Shown piece after piece: positions 9,002 through 21,981 of a stretch of DNA of 64,000 nucleotides (position 1 is the stretch's first letter; each line of letters starts with the position of its first letter). The stretch is from positions 62,001-126,000 of the forward strand of contig JACOEM010000007.1 of assembly GCA_024998565.1 (NCBI GenBank), written 5' to 3'. Made by a program: the position numbers and the translations under genes. This DNA comes from Nitrospira sp. (lineage in GTDB: Bacteria > Nitrospirota > Nitrospiria > Nitrospirales > Nitrospiraceae). The notes under the pieces were generated by a model, which ran no database searches, was not told the DNA's origin, and was given only the letters and a program-made list of their open reading frames with translations.

Positions 9002-9106
9002 ATGTTGGAACTCGCGCTCATCGTCTCGATCAGCATCCTGGCAGCACTGGATTTCCTGAACGTGGGGTCGGACGCAGATGGCCCACAGTCCCTTCAGCAT
9101 GAATAA
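9002..9106 (+). CDS. 34-residue membrane peptide
   Basis: ATG 9002 follows GGAGG (8992-8996) by five bases. Residues 2-19 (LELALIVSISILAALDFL) form one hydrophobic helix, followed by a short acidic tail. It stands directly behind a sigma-54-type promoter and 39 bases before the next, frame-broken gene. Too short for family assignment. The combination of promoter, ribosome-binding site and membrane helix makes it more than a chance frame. Confidence 0.5.
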   Translation: MLELALIVSISILAALDFLNVGSDADGPQSLQHE

Positions 9107-9145
9107 CGCAGGACGTGTCTGAATTTTCACCACAGGAGGTGTCTC

Positions 9146-9537
9146 GTGGGAAACTTTATCCTTGGGGCGATTGTTGCAGTGCTGGGGCTTGCGTATGTCG
9201 GAGGCTGGGACCGGGGAATGAAGCGGTTGGTCACATCGTCGAGGTGCATCAGGTCGCGGACGTGGGCCTCATCAACGGTGAGCCGGACGCGGGTGTGCGC
9301 GTGAAGACGACCATCAGGAATGAGGGGAAAGAAGGGTTCCTTCGCGTGAAGGCACGATTGTCCAGTTCAGAGGGAGAATGGACCCGCGAGCAGAAGCTCC
9401 ATTTCGATAGCGGTGAATCCAAAGAGCTGGCGTGGTTTTTTAGTGAACCCTCGGTCAACGCGTCCAACGTTCAGTCCTGGGTGGAAGTATCGCCTGGTGT
9501 CAGCTCGGTACAGGAATCAAAAAGAAAGGCGATCTGA
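9146..9537 (+). pseudogene. Frame-broken small membrane-anchored protein gene
   Basis: GTG 9146 has an excellent ribosome-binding site (AGGAGGTGTCT, 9135-9145) and starts a hydrophobic segment (GNFILGAIVAVLGLAYVGG). That frame stops at 9302-9304. A second frame (-1 relative to the first) carries protein-like sequence to 9537: VHQVADVGLINGEPDAGV, then TTIRNEGKEGFLRVKARLS and ESKELAWFF. Joining them between about 9217 and 9240 would give a roughly 130-residue anchored protein with a beta-rich domain. I see no classic slippery heptamer, so a mutation or sequencing error is more likely than programmed shifting. No family recognised. Confidence 0.5.
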
Positions 9538-9683
9538 CACTACAGGTACGAATGGGGCCTGCTGCCTTCTGCTACAGCTGATCGGCTTCCGCTGTAGCGC
9601 CGCTCCACGGGTATGACCGGCGGCGACCTCACGCGGAGCCCGTAACACCTTCACATTCACCTCTTCCTTGCTAATAGCCACTC

Positions 9684-9699
9684 AGGCATTGCCTTTGCT
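9684..9699 (+). promoter_or_regulatory. Weak -24/-12 match before the FBP aldolase/phosphatase gene
   Basis: AGGCAT, five bases, TTGCT: GG (9685-9686) and GC (9697-9698) have the right ten-base spacing, nine of eleven positions match. It lies 87 bases before the start codon. A chance match is quite possible. Confidence 0.2.
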
Positions 9700-9785
9700 C
9701 ATTCCGAGATGAGGACCTTCCAGGGCCGACGCTGGAGATTCGGCGCAGAGGCCAGCAACCAGGCTTTATCACCCAGAGGTGCAAC

Positions 9786-10898
9786 ATGGCAGCGGAGAGC
9801 TCACAGACCATCACGTTGAGTGTGATCAAGGCGGACATCGGCGGCTTCGTCGGGCATTCGGCTATGCATCCGGCCTTGATGGATTGCGCAAGGGAGAAGC
9901 TTGCGGCGGCGAAAAGCGGCGGGCTGCTCGTCGATTACCATGTGTCGGCCTGCGGCGATGACTTGCAGCTCATCATGACGCATCGTCACGGCGTGGATCA
10001 CGAGCGGATCCACCGTCTTGCCTGGGATACATTCGAGGCCGGCACTGCCGTCGCGAAGGAACTGCATCTCTACGGCGCAGGGCAGGATCTGCTGGCCGAT
10101 GCCTTCAGTGGAAATGTGCGGGGGCAGGGGCCGGGCGTGGCCGAGATGGAGTTTGTGGAACGGAAGTCCGATCCGGTGCTGATTTTCATGGCGGACAAGA
10201 CGTCGGCGGGTGCCTGGAATCTCCCCCTGTACAAGATGTTCGCCGATCCGTTCAATACGGCGGGTCTCGTCATTGCGCCCACGCTGCACCAGGGATTCCG
10301 GTTCGAGGTGCACGATATCTACGAGCACAAGAAGATCTTGTTCGATTGTCCCGAAGAACTCTACGACATGTTGATGTTCATCGGGTCCCCCGGTACGTAC
10401 ACGATCAAGTACGTGTACTCACGGGCGGACGGGACGATTGCGGCGGCCTCGTCGACGGAGCGGCTCTCGCTCATTGCGGGCAAGTATGTCGGGAAAGACG
10501 ACCCGGTGATGATCGTCCGCGCGCAGCAGAACTTTCCAGCGGTGGGCGAAGTGCTCGATCCGTTCCGGTATCCCTGGATCATCGAGGGCTGGATGCGTGG
10601 TTCGCATTACGGTCCGCTCATGCCGGTCTCGGTGAAGCAGGCGACGCCGACCCGCTTCGATGGGCCTCCGCGCGTCGCCTGTCTGGGATTTCAATTGGCT
10701 GACGGCAAACTCGTCGGGCCGCGGGATATGTTCGACGATCCGTCGTATGATGAAGCGCGCCGGGATGCGAACCGGATCGCCGATGTGTTACGGATGCACG
10801 GTCCCTTTGAACCGCACCGGTTGCCCCTCGACGACATGGAGTACACGACCATGCCGCAGATTATGAAGAAGTTGGAAGGTCGCTGGGCAACGGTGTAG
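9786..10898 (+). CDS. fbp: Fructose-1,6-bisphosphate aldolase/phosphatase (archaeal type)
   Basis: 370 residues, the usual length of the bifunctional FBPA/P family. The enzyme joins dihydroxyacetone phosphate and glyceraldehyde 3-phosphate and then removes the C1 phosphate, giving fructose 6-phosphate; this makes gluconeogenesis one-way. Visible marks: KADIGGFVGH near residues 15-24 (metal ligands), CGDDLQLIMTH (56-66), DPFNTAGL, and GKYVGKDDP, where Tyr234 and Lys237 match the known Tyr/Schiff-base Lys pair spaced by three. The ribosome-binding signal is modest (AGAGG before ATG). A cupin gene follows 16 bases on. The family is typical of Archaea and deep-branching, often autotrophic, bacteria, which suits an autotroph that needs anabolic sugar synthesis. 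Confidence 0.95.
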   Translation: MAAESSQTITLSVIKADIGGFVGHSAMHPALMDCAREKLAAAKSGGLLVDYHVSACGDDLQLIMTHRHGVDHERIHRLAWDTFEAGTAVAKELHLYGAGQDLLADAFSGNVRGQGPGVAEMEFVERKSDPVLIFMADKTSAGAWNLPLYKMFADPFNTAGLVIAPTLHQGFRFEVHDIYEHKKILFDCPEELYDMLMFIGSPGTYTIKYVYSRADGTIAAASSTERLSLIAGKYVGKDDPVMIVRAQQNFPAVGEVLDPFRYPWIIEGWMRGSHYGPLMPVSVKQATPTRFDGPPRVACLGFQLADGKLVGPRDMFDDPSYDEARRDANRIADVLRMHGPFEPHRLPLDDMEYTTMPQIMKKLEGRWATV

Positions 10899-10914
10899 CT
10901 GGTTGCGGAGAACT

Positions 10915-11193
10915 ATGGTCACGGTCGATCAGCAGGCAGTCGCCAGGAAATGGCAGGCGCGGGGCTTCAGTTGTGATCTTTGGGTTGATCCGCCCGGGCA
11001 AGTGTGGGAGGATTACCGCCACGCGACCGACGAGTTGGTGATGCCGGTCGAGGGCCGGTTGGAACTGGAGTTCGGGGGCCGGTGTGTCCGGCCCGAACCG
11101 GGCGAGGAGATCCTCATTCCGGCCGGAGTGTCCCATACCGTCAGAAACATCGGCGGCACCAGCGTGAAGTGGCTGTATGGATACAGTCGCTAA
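10915..11193 (+). CDS. Small cupin-domain protein
   Basis: 92 residues from ATG 10915 (GCGGAG just upstream; TTG 10903 is an alternative start). One cupin barrel: DELVMPVEGRLELEFGG (first motif region) and PGEEILIPAGVSHTVRNIG (second motif with the His of the metal site). Stand-alone cupins bind a metal or small ligand; substrate cannot be told. It follows fbp by 16 bases and precedes an ACT-domain gene by 39, so the three are probably co-transcribed. Confidence 0.8.
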   Translation: MVTVDQQAVARKWQARGFSCDLWVDPPGQVWEDYRHATDELVMPVEGRLELEFGGRCVRPEPGEEILIPAGVSHTVRNIGGTSVKWLYGYSR

Positions 11194-11232
11194 CATCCGA
11201 GACGAACTGACTCAGCAGAGGGAGAGGAGCCC

Positions 11233-11643
11233 ATGCCGACAACGACGCAATTTGTGGTGAGTGGACAGAGTAAGCCTGGAGTGCTGGCTGAAGTGGCGGC
11301 CGTGCTCGGGGCTGCGGGAGTCAACATCAAGGCGTTCTCTGCGCCCGAAGTCACCGGTCCGGGAAAGCTTCGCCTGATTGTGGCGGATGTGGATACGGCT
11401 CGTATTGCGCTGAGAAAATCCAAGATCAAGTTCCGTGAAGAGACCGCCCTGATTTTGAGTCTGGAGAATAAGCCCGGCGCCTTGAAACAGGTGGCCGATT
11501 CGCTCACCAGGGCTCGCATCAATGTGAAGTGCGGCTATTGCACCCCGTCGCGGGAAGGCAAACGCGCGATCGTGGTGCTGACCGTTTCGAATACGACCAA
11601 AGCCCTCGGGGTGCTGCGCACCCATTCACTCGACGAATTCTAA
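11233..11643 (+). CDS. Tandem ACT-domain protein
   Basis: 136 residues, start after GGGAGAGGAG. Two ACT repeats: residues 5-65 (FVVSGQSKPGVLAEVAAVL, then AGVNIKAFSAPEV) and 72-130 (LILSLENKPGALKQVADSL, then ARINVKCGYC). Each has the ACT pattern of a beta strand, a Pro-Gly turn and a helix. ACT pairs bind amino acids and usually regulate an enzyme in trans; the ligand is not visible here. A 15-bp hairpin begins 14 bases after the stop codon. Confidence 0.8.
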   Translation: MPTTTQFVVSGQSKPGVLAEVAAVLGAAGVNIKAFSAPEVTGPGKLRLIVADVDTARIALRKSKIKFREETALILSLENKPGALKQVADSLTRARINVKCGYCTPSREGKRAIVVLTVSNTTKALGVLRTHSLDEF

Positions 11644-11651
11644 TCCGCCTT

Positions 11652-12359
11652 ATGCCGGGGGAGAAGAGGACAAGCACCAGCCGTCTTCTTCTCCCCCTGT
11701 TCGCGTTTCTCCTCACCACATGGCTCAGCGGCTGCTCCGGCTGGAGTCCGGCGCGTCCGTCGTATCCACCCGGCTATCCGTTAGGGTTTATCGAACGGGG
11801 CAGCGCGTCCTGGTACGGGCCCGGCTTCCACGGCAACCGCACGGCAAACGGTGAAGTCTACGACATGCACAAATTGACGGCGGCGCACCGGACGTTGCCG
11901 CTGGGGTCGGTGGCGGTCGTGCGATCTCTGAGCACCGGCCGGCAGGTGACCGTGCGGATCAACGATCGGGGGCCGTTTGCGCGCGGGAGAATTCTGGACC
12001 TGTCTTTGGCCGGAGCCCAGGCTGTCGGGATGGTCGGGCGCGGTACCGATGAAATCGAACTCCGGGTGATCAGTTACGAGGGACGAGCCGGGGGGATGGG
12101 GGTGTTGCGCGTGCAGGTCGGTTCCTTTGCCGATCCGGCCAACGCACGAGCTTTGGTCGAACGATTGAGGAGTGCCTATCCTGGCTCAAAGATCGTCGGC
12201 GTCGATCTTCCGGATGGTCGCCGGTATCGGGTGTATGCGGGACAATTTCAAACGGAGGTCGCAGCCGAGCAGGCCGCCGCGCATCTGAGACGGGCACTGG
12301 AGACCGATCCATTCATCGTGCGCGACGATGCGCCGGGGGCGACTACGGGGAATCCTTGA
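11652..12359 (+). CDS. rlpA: RlpA-family lipoprotein with SPOR domain
   Basis: 235 residues. Lipobox WLSG-Cys near residue 28. The double-psi barrel domain shows ASWYGPGFHGNRTANGE, then INDRGPFARGRILDLS, both RlpA signatures; a SPOR domain occupies the last 80 residues (LRVQVGSFADPANARALVE, YRVYAGQF). RlpA proteins are outer-membrane lipoproteins at the septum; some are lytic transglycosylases on peptide-free glycan strands, which SPOR binds. ATG 11652 is the only sensible in-frame start before the signal peptide, but it has no clear ribosome-binding site and its codons 2-16 form a strong hairpin, so translation may depend on the upstream ACT gene, which ends eight bases before. Confidence 0.88.
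   Translation: MPGEKRTSTSRLLLPLFAFLLTTWLSGCSGWSPARPSYPPGYPLGFIERGSASWYGPGFHGNRTANGEVYDMHKLTAAHRTLPLGSVAVVRSLSTGRQVTVRINDRGPFARGRILDLSLAGAQAVGMVGRGTDEIELRVISYEGRAGGMGVLRVQVGSFADPANARALVERLRSAYPGSKIVGVDLPDGRRYRVYAGQFQTEVAAEQAAAHLRRALETDPFIVRDDAPGATTGNP
11657..11697 (+). promoter_or_regulatory. 15-bp hairpin overlapping the rlpA start region
   Basis: 11657-11671 pairs with 11683-11697 in a 15-bp stem with one G-T wobble and an 11-base loop. The arms begin GGGGGAGAAGAGG and end CTTCTTCTCCCCC. It starts 14 bases after the ACT gene and five bases after the A of the rlpA ATG. It could attenuate transcription between the two genes or control rlpA translation. A partly T-rich tract (TGTTCGCGTTTCTCC) follows. 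Confidence 0.5.
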
Positions 12360-12626
12360 GGGTGCGGGAGCATGGTAAATAGTCTAAATGACTGATATGC
12401 TGACTAATTGTGCTCGGCATGGAAGTGTCGTAATGCTTGATGCGCCTGTCTGCCTGTGCTAATTGTAATACGCGATGGATGAAAGTGACCCGAGAGGACC
12501 CGGTCTGGTCGTCTTCTCACGACAGAGGGCAAGTCTTGCAGTTCGAACCCAAGGCTTCGGACTGATCCAAGGTTCCACCATTCACTCCTTCAACGTGAGT
12601 CTGCACCTCTAACCTCGATAGGTCTT

Positions 12627-17832
<5,206 letters not shown>

Positions 17833-17833
<1 letters not shown>

Positions 17834-18786
17834 TATCGGCCGGGATGTAGAGGGTCGTCGCTTTCGAAAAAGAAATCGCCGAGGCCCTGCGGCAGGGCCT
17901 GGTCGCCCAGGGCGCGCTTTCGACGGCGTGACTGAGTCGGCAGATCGAGCGCTTCTTCGCCGAGGACTTTCATCAGTGATTCCCGCCAGGCGGCATCGGC
18001 CGACAGCGGGTGCGTCGGGTCCTGCGCGCGACGCTTCAGCGCGTATTGCAGGAGATGAATGCCGTCGCGCACGGAATATTCGAGACTGAGCTGGTGGGCC
18101 TCCTGGAGAAAGTCGACGGTCATGGCCAGCATCTCCGCCGGCGCGAAGGGCAGGTGATACCGGAGGATCGCCAGTTCGTCTTCGCGCGCCGGGAACCCCA
18201 TGCCCAGCGTCGGCTGCAAGCGCGAGAGAATATAGTCGGGCACCTCATACGTGGACGCGTCTTCGTTCATGGTCACGCAGCAGCGAAACTCGGCATGGGC
18301 GTTGATCAGAATGCCGGCGATGATGGATTCCACGCAGCGCCGGTGATCCAGGAGCGGAGCCAGCGAGGCCCAGCTTTTCTCGTTCATGCGGTTGCCTTCG
18401 TCCAGCACGCAGATGCTGCCTGTGAGCACCGCAGTGACCAGCGGCGAGGCGTGGTAACTGATGGTGCCGGATTCCGCCAGGACGGGCGTGATCAGCAGGT
18501 CTTCCGGGCGGGTGTCGGCTGTGCACTGAAACACGTAGAGGTCCTGCTTGCGTTCGCGGGCTCCCGCCATCGCCAGAGTGGTCTTGCCGATGCCCGGCTG
18601 ACCGGTGATGCGGGGAGACAGCGGTAGGTCACGCTCGTCGATCACCAGCCAGCAGGCCAGTAACTGTTTGAGAATCTCCCGGTTTCCGATCCATTCCTGG
18701 CCCATCGTCATGGGCTGAGCCAGGTGCAGCGTAATGCCTTCGATGGTGACGGTGCGGGAGGTGCCCGGTTGTGCGCTGGGTGACAT
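17833..18786 (-). CDS. MoxR-type AAA+ ATPase
   Basis: 317 residues from ATG 18786. Walker A GQPGIGKT (62-69), Walker [11 protein letters not shown], a sensor region [12 protein letters not shown] and an arginine-finger stretch [19 protein letters not shown]. MoxR ATPases work as chaperones that load metals or activate partner complexes. The frame is open up to 18927, but that extension crosses a poly-G run (18851-18859) and overlaps the divergent trp-side promoter, so ATG 18786 is preferred; its ribosome-binding site (ACGAAAGACC) is weak. The partner gene at 17833 starts inside its stop codon. Confidence 0.85.
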
Positions 18787-18892
18787 GGTCTTTCGTGCCG
18801 GTGATTGGATAGAATAGGCGGAACGGCGATCTGGTGCGAACGGTAGCATAGGGGGGGGGAGGGGGTCAAACGTCTCTGCAGCCCATTTCACT

Positions 18893-18921
18893 TTGACTTT
18901 CGCTGCCTTGGACCGTATTCT
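18893..18921 (+). promoter_or_regulatory. Sigma-70-type promoter of the LysM-trp operon
   Basis: TTGACT (18893-18898), exactly 17 bases, TATTCT (18916-18921). It sits 104 bases before the LysM lipoprotein start, between divergent genes. The same -35 word with a 17-base spacer recurs in front of other genes in this window. Confidence 0.55.
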
Positions 18922-19025
18922 ACCCACTTTCGAAGGCTGCGAATCGGAAGCGGATGCGCCATGCGCGGGTTACCTTGATGACATTCGAAAGCCTCTCCTG
19001 GAGAAGGCCGCAACGAAGGAGCGAC

Positions 19026-19724
19026 ATGATGAGTCAGCGAAACTCACGGATGAGACACGCAGTAGTGGTTCCGATCGGGTTGCTCGTACTGAGCGGCCTG
19101 AGTGTGAGCGGATGCGTGATGTCGGAGAAGTACGAAGCCGAAAAAGCGCGCAGCCTGAACTTCCAGCGGCTCCTGGCGCAGGAAGAAAAGCGCAGCGCCG
19201 AACTGGACAGCGAAGTCAAACGAAGCAAACGCGAACTGAGTGAGTACGAGGCCCGCAATCGGGAACTCGGCGCTCAGGTGGAAGCGGTGCGTCAGCAGGC
19301 GGCTCAAATTCAGGAAGAGGCCCAGGCGATGAAGGAAGCCAGCCTGCTGGAGAAGCGGGCGCATGAAGATATGAAGCGCCTGACGACAATTCCATCCAAG
19401 ACGAAAAAGGCCGCAGCTGCGGCGAAGAAGGACTTTACGGCCGCCGTCGATGAGGCGTTGAAGGCGGATGTGTCGTCGGAGTTGAGTCTGGAATCGGCGA
19501 AGGACGCAGCCAAGAATGTGCTCGGTCAGGAACAGGCGGGAGCGGATGCCCTCGGTGCAACTTCGGCATCGGCAACCGGCAACACTCACACGGTGCGTCC
19601 CGGTGAAACCCTGTATCGCATCGGGCAGAAGTATCACGTCGGTGTGGACCAATTGCGGAAGTGGAACAATTTGGACAATAGCACGGTTGTGGTCGGACAG
19701 AAGTTGATCATCAGCCGGCCCTAG
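19026..19724 (+). CDS. LysM lipoprotein with coiled coil
   Basis: 232 residues; AAGGAG six bases before ATG 19026 (ATG 19029 also possible). Lipobox LSVSG-Cys near residue 30. Residues 35-120 are a long charged coiled coil; an Ala/Lys-rich linker follows; the last 45 residues are a LysM domain (HTVRPGETLYRIGQKYHVG, QLRKWNNL, VGQKLIISRP), which binds peptidoglycan. It should tether the outer membrane to the wall or organise it. It lies directly upstream of trpE (21 bases) behind the operon promoter, an unexpected leading gene for a tryptophan operon. Confidence 0.85.
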   Translation: MMSQRNSRMRHAVVVPIGLLVLSGLSVSGCVMSEKYEAEKARSLNFQRLLAQEEKRSAELDSEVKRSKRELSEYEARNRELGAQVEAVRQQAAQIQEEAQAMKEASLLEKRAHEDMKRLTTIPSKTKKAAAAAKKDFTAAVDEALKADVSSELSLESAKDAAKNVLGQEQAGADALGATSASATGNTHTVRPGETLYRIGQKYHVGVDQLRKWNNLDNSTVVVGQKLIISRP

Positions 19725-19744
19725 TGTCGCGATTGTCGTGCCTT

Positions 19745-21241
19745 ATGAGTAGACAACAATACTCTCTCACTCTGGATGAATTCCGAGCCCTCGCGGCGGA
19801 AGGCAATCTGATTCCGCTCTATCGGGAAATTCTGGCGGACTATGAGACGCCCGTGTCGGCGTTTGCCAAAATCGACCATGGGCCGACGGCCTATCTGCTC
19901 GAGAGTGTGGCCGGTGGTGAAAATTGGGCGCGGTATTCGTTCCTGGGTAGCGGCTCATCGGCGGTGATCCGCGAGGAGAAGGGTGACTTGGTCTTGACGC
20001 GGGGGAAGAAGAACCTGCGGATTCAAAGTCGTGGTAATCCGCTGGAGCGGCTGCGCGAATTGATGGAAGAGTATCGTCCGGTGACCGTGCCCGGCCTGCC
20101 CCGGTTCGTCGGCGGCGCGGTGGGCTACTTCAGTTACGATATGGTGCGGACGTTCGAGGAGCTGCCGGCGCTGCGCAAAGACAGCCTCGGCCTGCCGGAC
20201 TTTGCCTTTCTGCTCACCGACACGCTGCTGATCTTCGACAACGTCTCGCAGAAAATCAAAGTGGTTGCGAACGCCTACCTGGAATCGACCAAGGAACGGG
20301 ACATCCGTGACGCCTATCGCCATGCCACCACGCGGATTGAAAAGATGATTGCGCGGCTGAAGCGGCCGGTGCGGCAACCGCGGCAGAAACGCCGCCGGAA
20401 ACCGATCACCTTTACGTCCAACATGAACAAGGCCGATTTCGAGAAGATGGTCGTGCGGACCAAGGAGTACATCCGCTCGGGCGATATCGTGCAAGCCGTC
20501 TTGTCTCAACGGTGGGAAACGCAAATCCATACGACGCCGTTTCAACTCTATCGCGCCCTCCGAGTCATCAATCCCTCGCCCTACATGTATTACCTGCGTG
20601 TGGCGGGCGTGGAGCTGGTGGGGTCTTCGCCGGAGACGCTGGTGCGTTGTGAAGACGGCCAGATCTCACTGCGCCCCATTGCCGGCACGCGGCGCCGCGG
20701 GCAGACGCCCGAAGAAGATCAGGACCTGGCGCGACGGCTGTTGGCGGATGAAAAAGAGCGGGCCGAACATGTGATGCTGGTGGATCTCGGACGCAACGAC
20801 GTGGGTCGGGTGGCAGCCAGAGGCTCGGTGAAGGTGGAGTCGCTGATGCAGGTCGAGCGGTATTCGCATGTCATGCATATTGTGTCGCAAGTGACGGGAC
20901 AGTTGGAAAGCAACAAATCCGTGTACGATGTTATGCGAGCCTGTTTCCCGGCGGGGACCGTGTCGGGTGCGCCGAAGATTCGCGCGATGGAAATCATCGA
21001 GGAATTGGAGCCGACGCGCCGCGGGCCCTATGCGGGAGCGGTGGGGTATTTCGGCTTTTCCGGCAACATGGACATGTGCATCAACATTCGGACCGTCGTG
21101 ATCAAGGGGCGGCAGGCTTATATTCAAGCGGGAGCCGGTATCGTCGCCGATTCGATTCCTGAACATGAATACGAAGAAACCTGCAACAAGGCGCGAGCGA
21201 TGATGAAAGCCATCGAACTCGCCGAGCAGGGATTGGAATGA
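19745..21241 (+). CDS. trpE: Anthranilate synthase component I
   Basis: 498 residues from ATG 19745. With TrpG it turns chorismate and glutamine into anthranilate, the committed step to tryptophan. The feedback-inhibition motif LLES lies at 51-54, followed by the ENWARYSFLG region. The chorismate-binding half (residues 230-490) shows VQAVLSQRWE, GSSPETLVR, LRPIAGTRRRG, LVDLGRNDVGRVA and VSGAPKIRAMEIIEELEP. GTG 19724 upstream is in frame but would extend into the LysM gene stop. A presumed operon with the LysM gene precedes it and trpG follows after 90 bases. Confidence 0.97.
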   Translation: MSRQQYSLTLDEFRALAAEGNLIPLYREILADYETPVSAFAKIDHGPTAYLLESVAGGENWARYSFLGSGSSAVIREEKGDLVLTRGKKNLRIQSRGNPLERLRELMEEYRPVTVPGLPRFVGGAVGYFSYDMVRTFEELPALRKDSLGLPDFAFLLTDTLLIFDNVSQKIKVVANAYLESTKERDIRDAYRHATTRIEKMIARLKRPVRQPRQKRRRKPITFTSNMNKADFEKMVVRTKEYIRSGDIVQAVLSQRWETQIHTTPFQLYRALRVINPSPYMYYLRVAGVELVGSSPETLVRCEDGQISLRPIAGTRRRGQTPEEDQDLARRLLADEKERAEHVMLVDLGRNDVGRVAARGSVKVESLMQVERYSHVMHIVSQVTGQLESNKSVYDVMRACFPAGTVSGAPKIRAMEIIEELEPTRRGPYAGAVGYFGFSGNMDMCINIRTVVIKGRQAYIQAGAGIVADSIPEHEYEETCNKARAMMKAIELAEQGLE

Positions 21242-21331
21242 GCGCGTGAAACGTGACAGGTCAAGCGTGAAACGCAGGAACGGCGACCCCACGAGATACG
21301 ATTCACGAACGACGAGCGACGAGTGGTCCAT
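21242..21331 (+). repeat. Low-complexity spacer built on GTGAAACG words
   Basis: GCGTGAAACG occurs twice within 32 bases, separated by TGACAGGTCAA, followed by GATACGATTCACGAACGACGA. The composition differs from coding DNA on either side. A similar GTGAAACG/GTTACACGT spacer fills 55112-55321. It gives trpG only a poor ribosome-binding context. Confidence 0.5.
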
Positions 21332-21895
21332 ATGTTGTTGATGATCGACAATTACGATTCCTTTACCTACAACCTCGTGCAATATTTCGGCGAGTTGGGG
21401 GAAGATGTGGTCGTCTACAGAAACGACAAAATTTCCATCCGGGAGATCGAAGCCCTGAAGCCGCGCCGGCTCGTCATTTCGCCCGGCCCCTGCACGCCGA
21501 ACGAGGCGGGAATCTCGGTGGAAGCGATTCGGTATTTCGGCGGCAAACTGCCGTTGCTGGGTGTGTGTCTCGGCCACCAATCGCTGGCGGTTGCGTTCGG
21601 CGGCGAAGTGATCCGCGCCGAGCGTCTCATGCACGGCAAGACGTCGATGGTTCGCCACGACGGTCGCACGATTTTTCGCAATCTGCCGAACCCGTTTGAG
21701 GCCACCCGCTATCATTCACTCATCGTGAATCGCAAGAATCTCCCGGACTGTTTCGAGATCAGCGCCGAGACCGCCGAAGGCGAGATCATGGGGATGCGCC
21801 ACAAGACGCTGGGTATCGAGGGTGTGCAATTCCATCCGGAATCGATTCTCACCACCGCCGGTAAGGAGCTGCTCAGGAATTTCTTGAAACTCTAG
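21332..21895 (+). CDS. trpG: Anthranilate synthase component II (glutamine amidotransferase)
   Basis: 187 residues from ATG 21332. Class I glutamine amidotransferase that feeds ammonia to Trp[19 protein letters not shown] at the N-terminus, oxyanion region SPGPCTP (50-56), nucleophile Cys79 in GVCLGHQ, and His168/Glu170 in VQFHPES. In many bacteria the same subunit also serves para-aminobenzoate synthesis, which may apply here. No strong ribosome-binding site is seen; GTG 21323 is an alternative start. Confidence 0.97.
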   Translation: MLLMIDNYDSFTYNLVQYFGELGEDVVVYRNDKISIREIEALKPRRLVISPGPCTPNEAGISVEAIRYFGGKLPLLGVCLGHQSLAVAFGGEVIRAERLMHGKTSMVRHDGRTIFRNLPNPFEATRYHSLIVNRKNLPDCFEISAETAEGEIMGMRHKTLGIEGVQFHPESILTTAGKELLRNFLKL

Positions 21896-21981
21896 TCCAC
21901 GGCTGTCGGCCACCGGCAATCAGTGTCCTCTATGAAGCCTTCCGACTGATTACCGACCGCGGATTGCTGATCGCGCCCCTC
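21896..21981 (+). repeat. Low-complexity spacer with AATCAGT/ACTGATT inverted repeat
   Basis: The spacer contains GGCAATCAGT and, 18 bases later, ACTGATTACCGACCG, which can pair as a short stem; GGATTGCTGATC follows. It resembles the scrambled CAATCAG/CTGATT-type spacers of this genome and separates trpG from trpD. Confidence 0.4.

Noticed and set aside
9217-9240. Programmed -1 frameshift
   Set aside because: No X-XXY-YYZ slippery heptamer or downstream stem is evident, so mutation or error is more likely.
12525-12590. tRNA-like sequence (GTTCGAACC and GGTTCCACCA words)
   Set aside because: The T-arm stem does not pair and no cloverleaf can be built on either strand.
18851-18865. Poly-G tract as a possible phase-variation site
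   Set aside because: It lies upstream of the preferred start of the MoxR gene, outside coding sequence; no evidence of switching. Could be re-examined if the longer start at 18927 proved real.
18922-19025. trp attenuator or leader peptide
   Set aside because: No short ORF with tandem Trp codons and no terminator/antiterminator pair was found before the operon.
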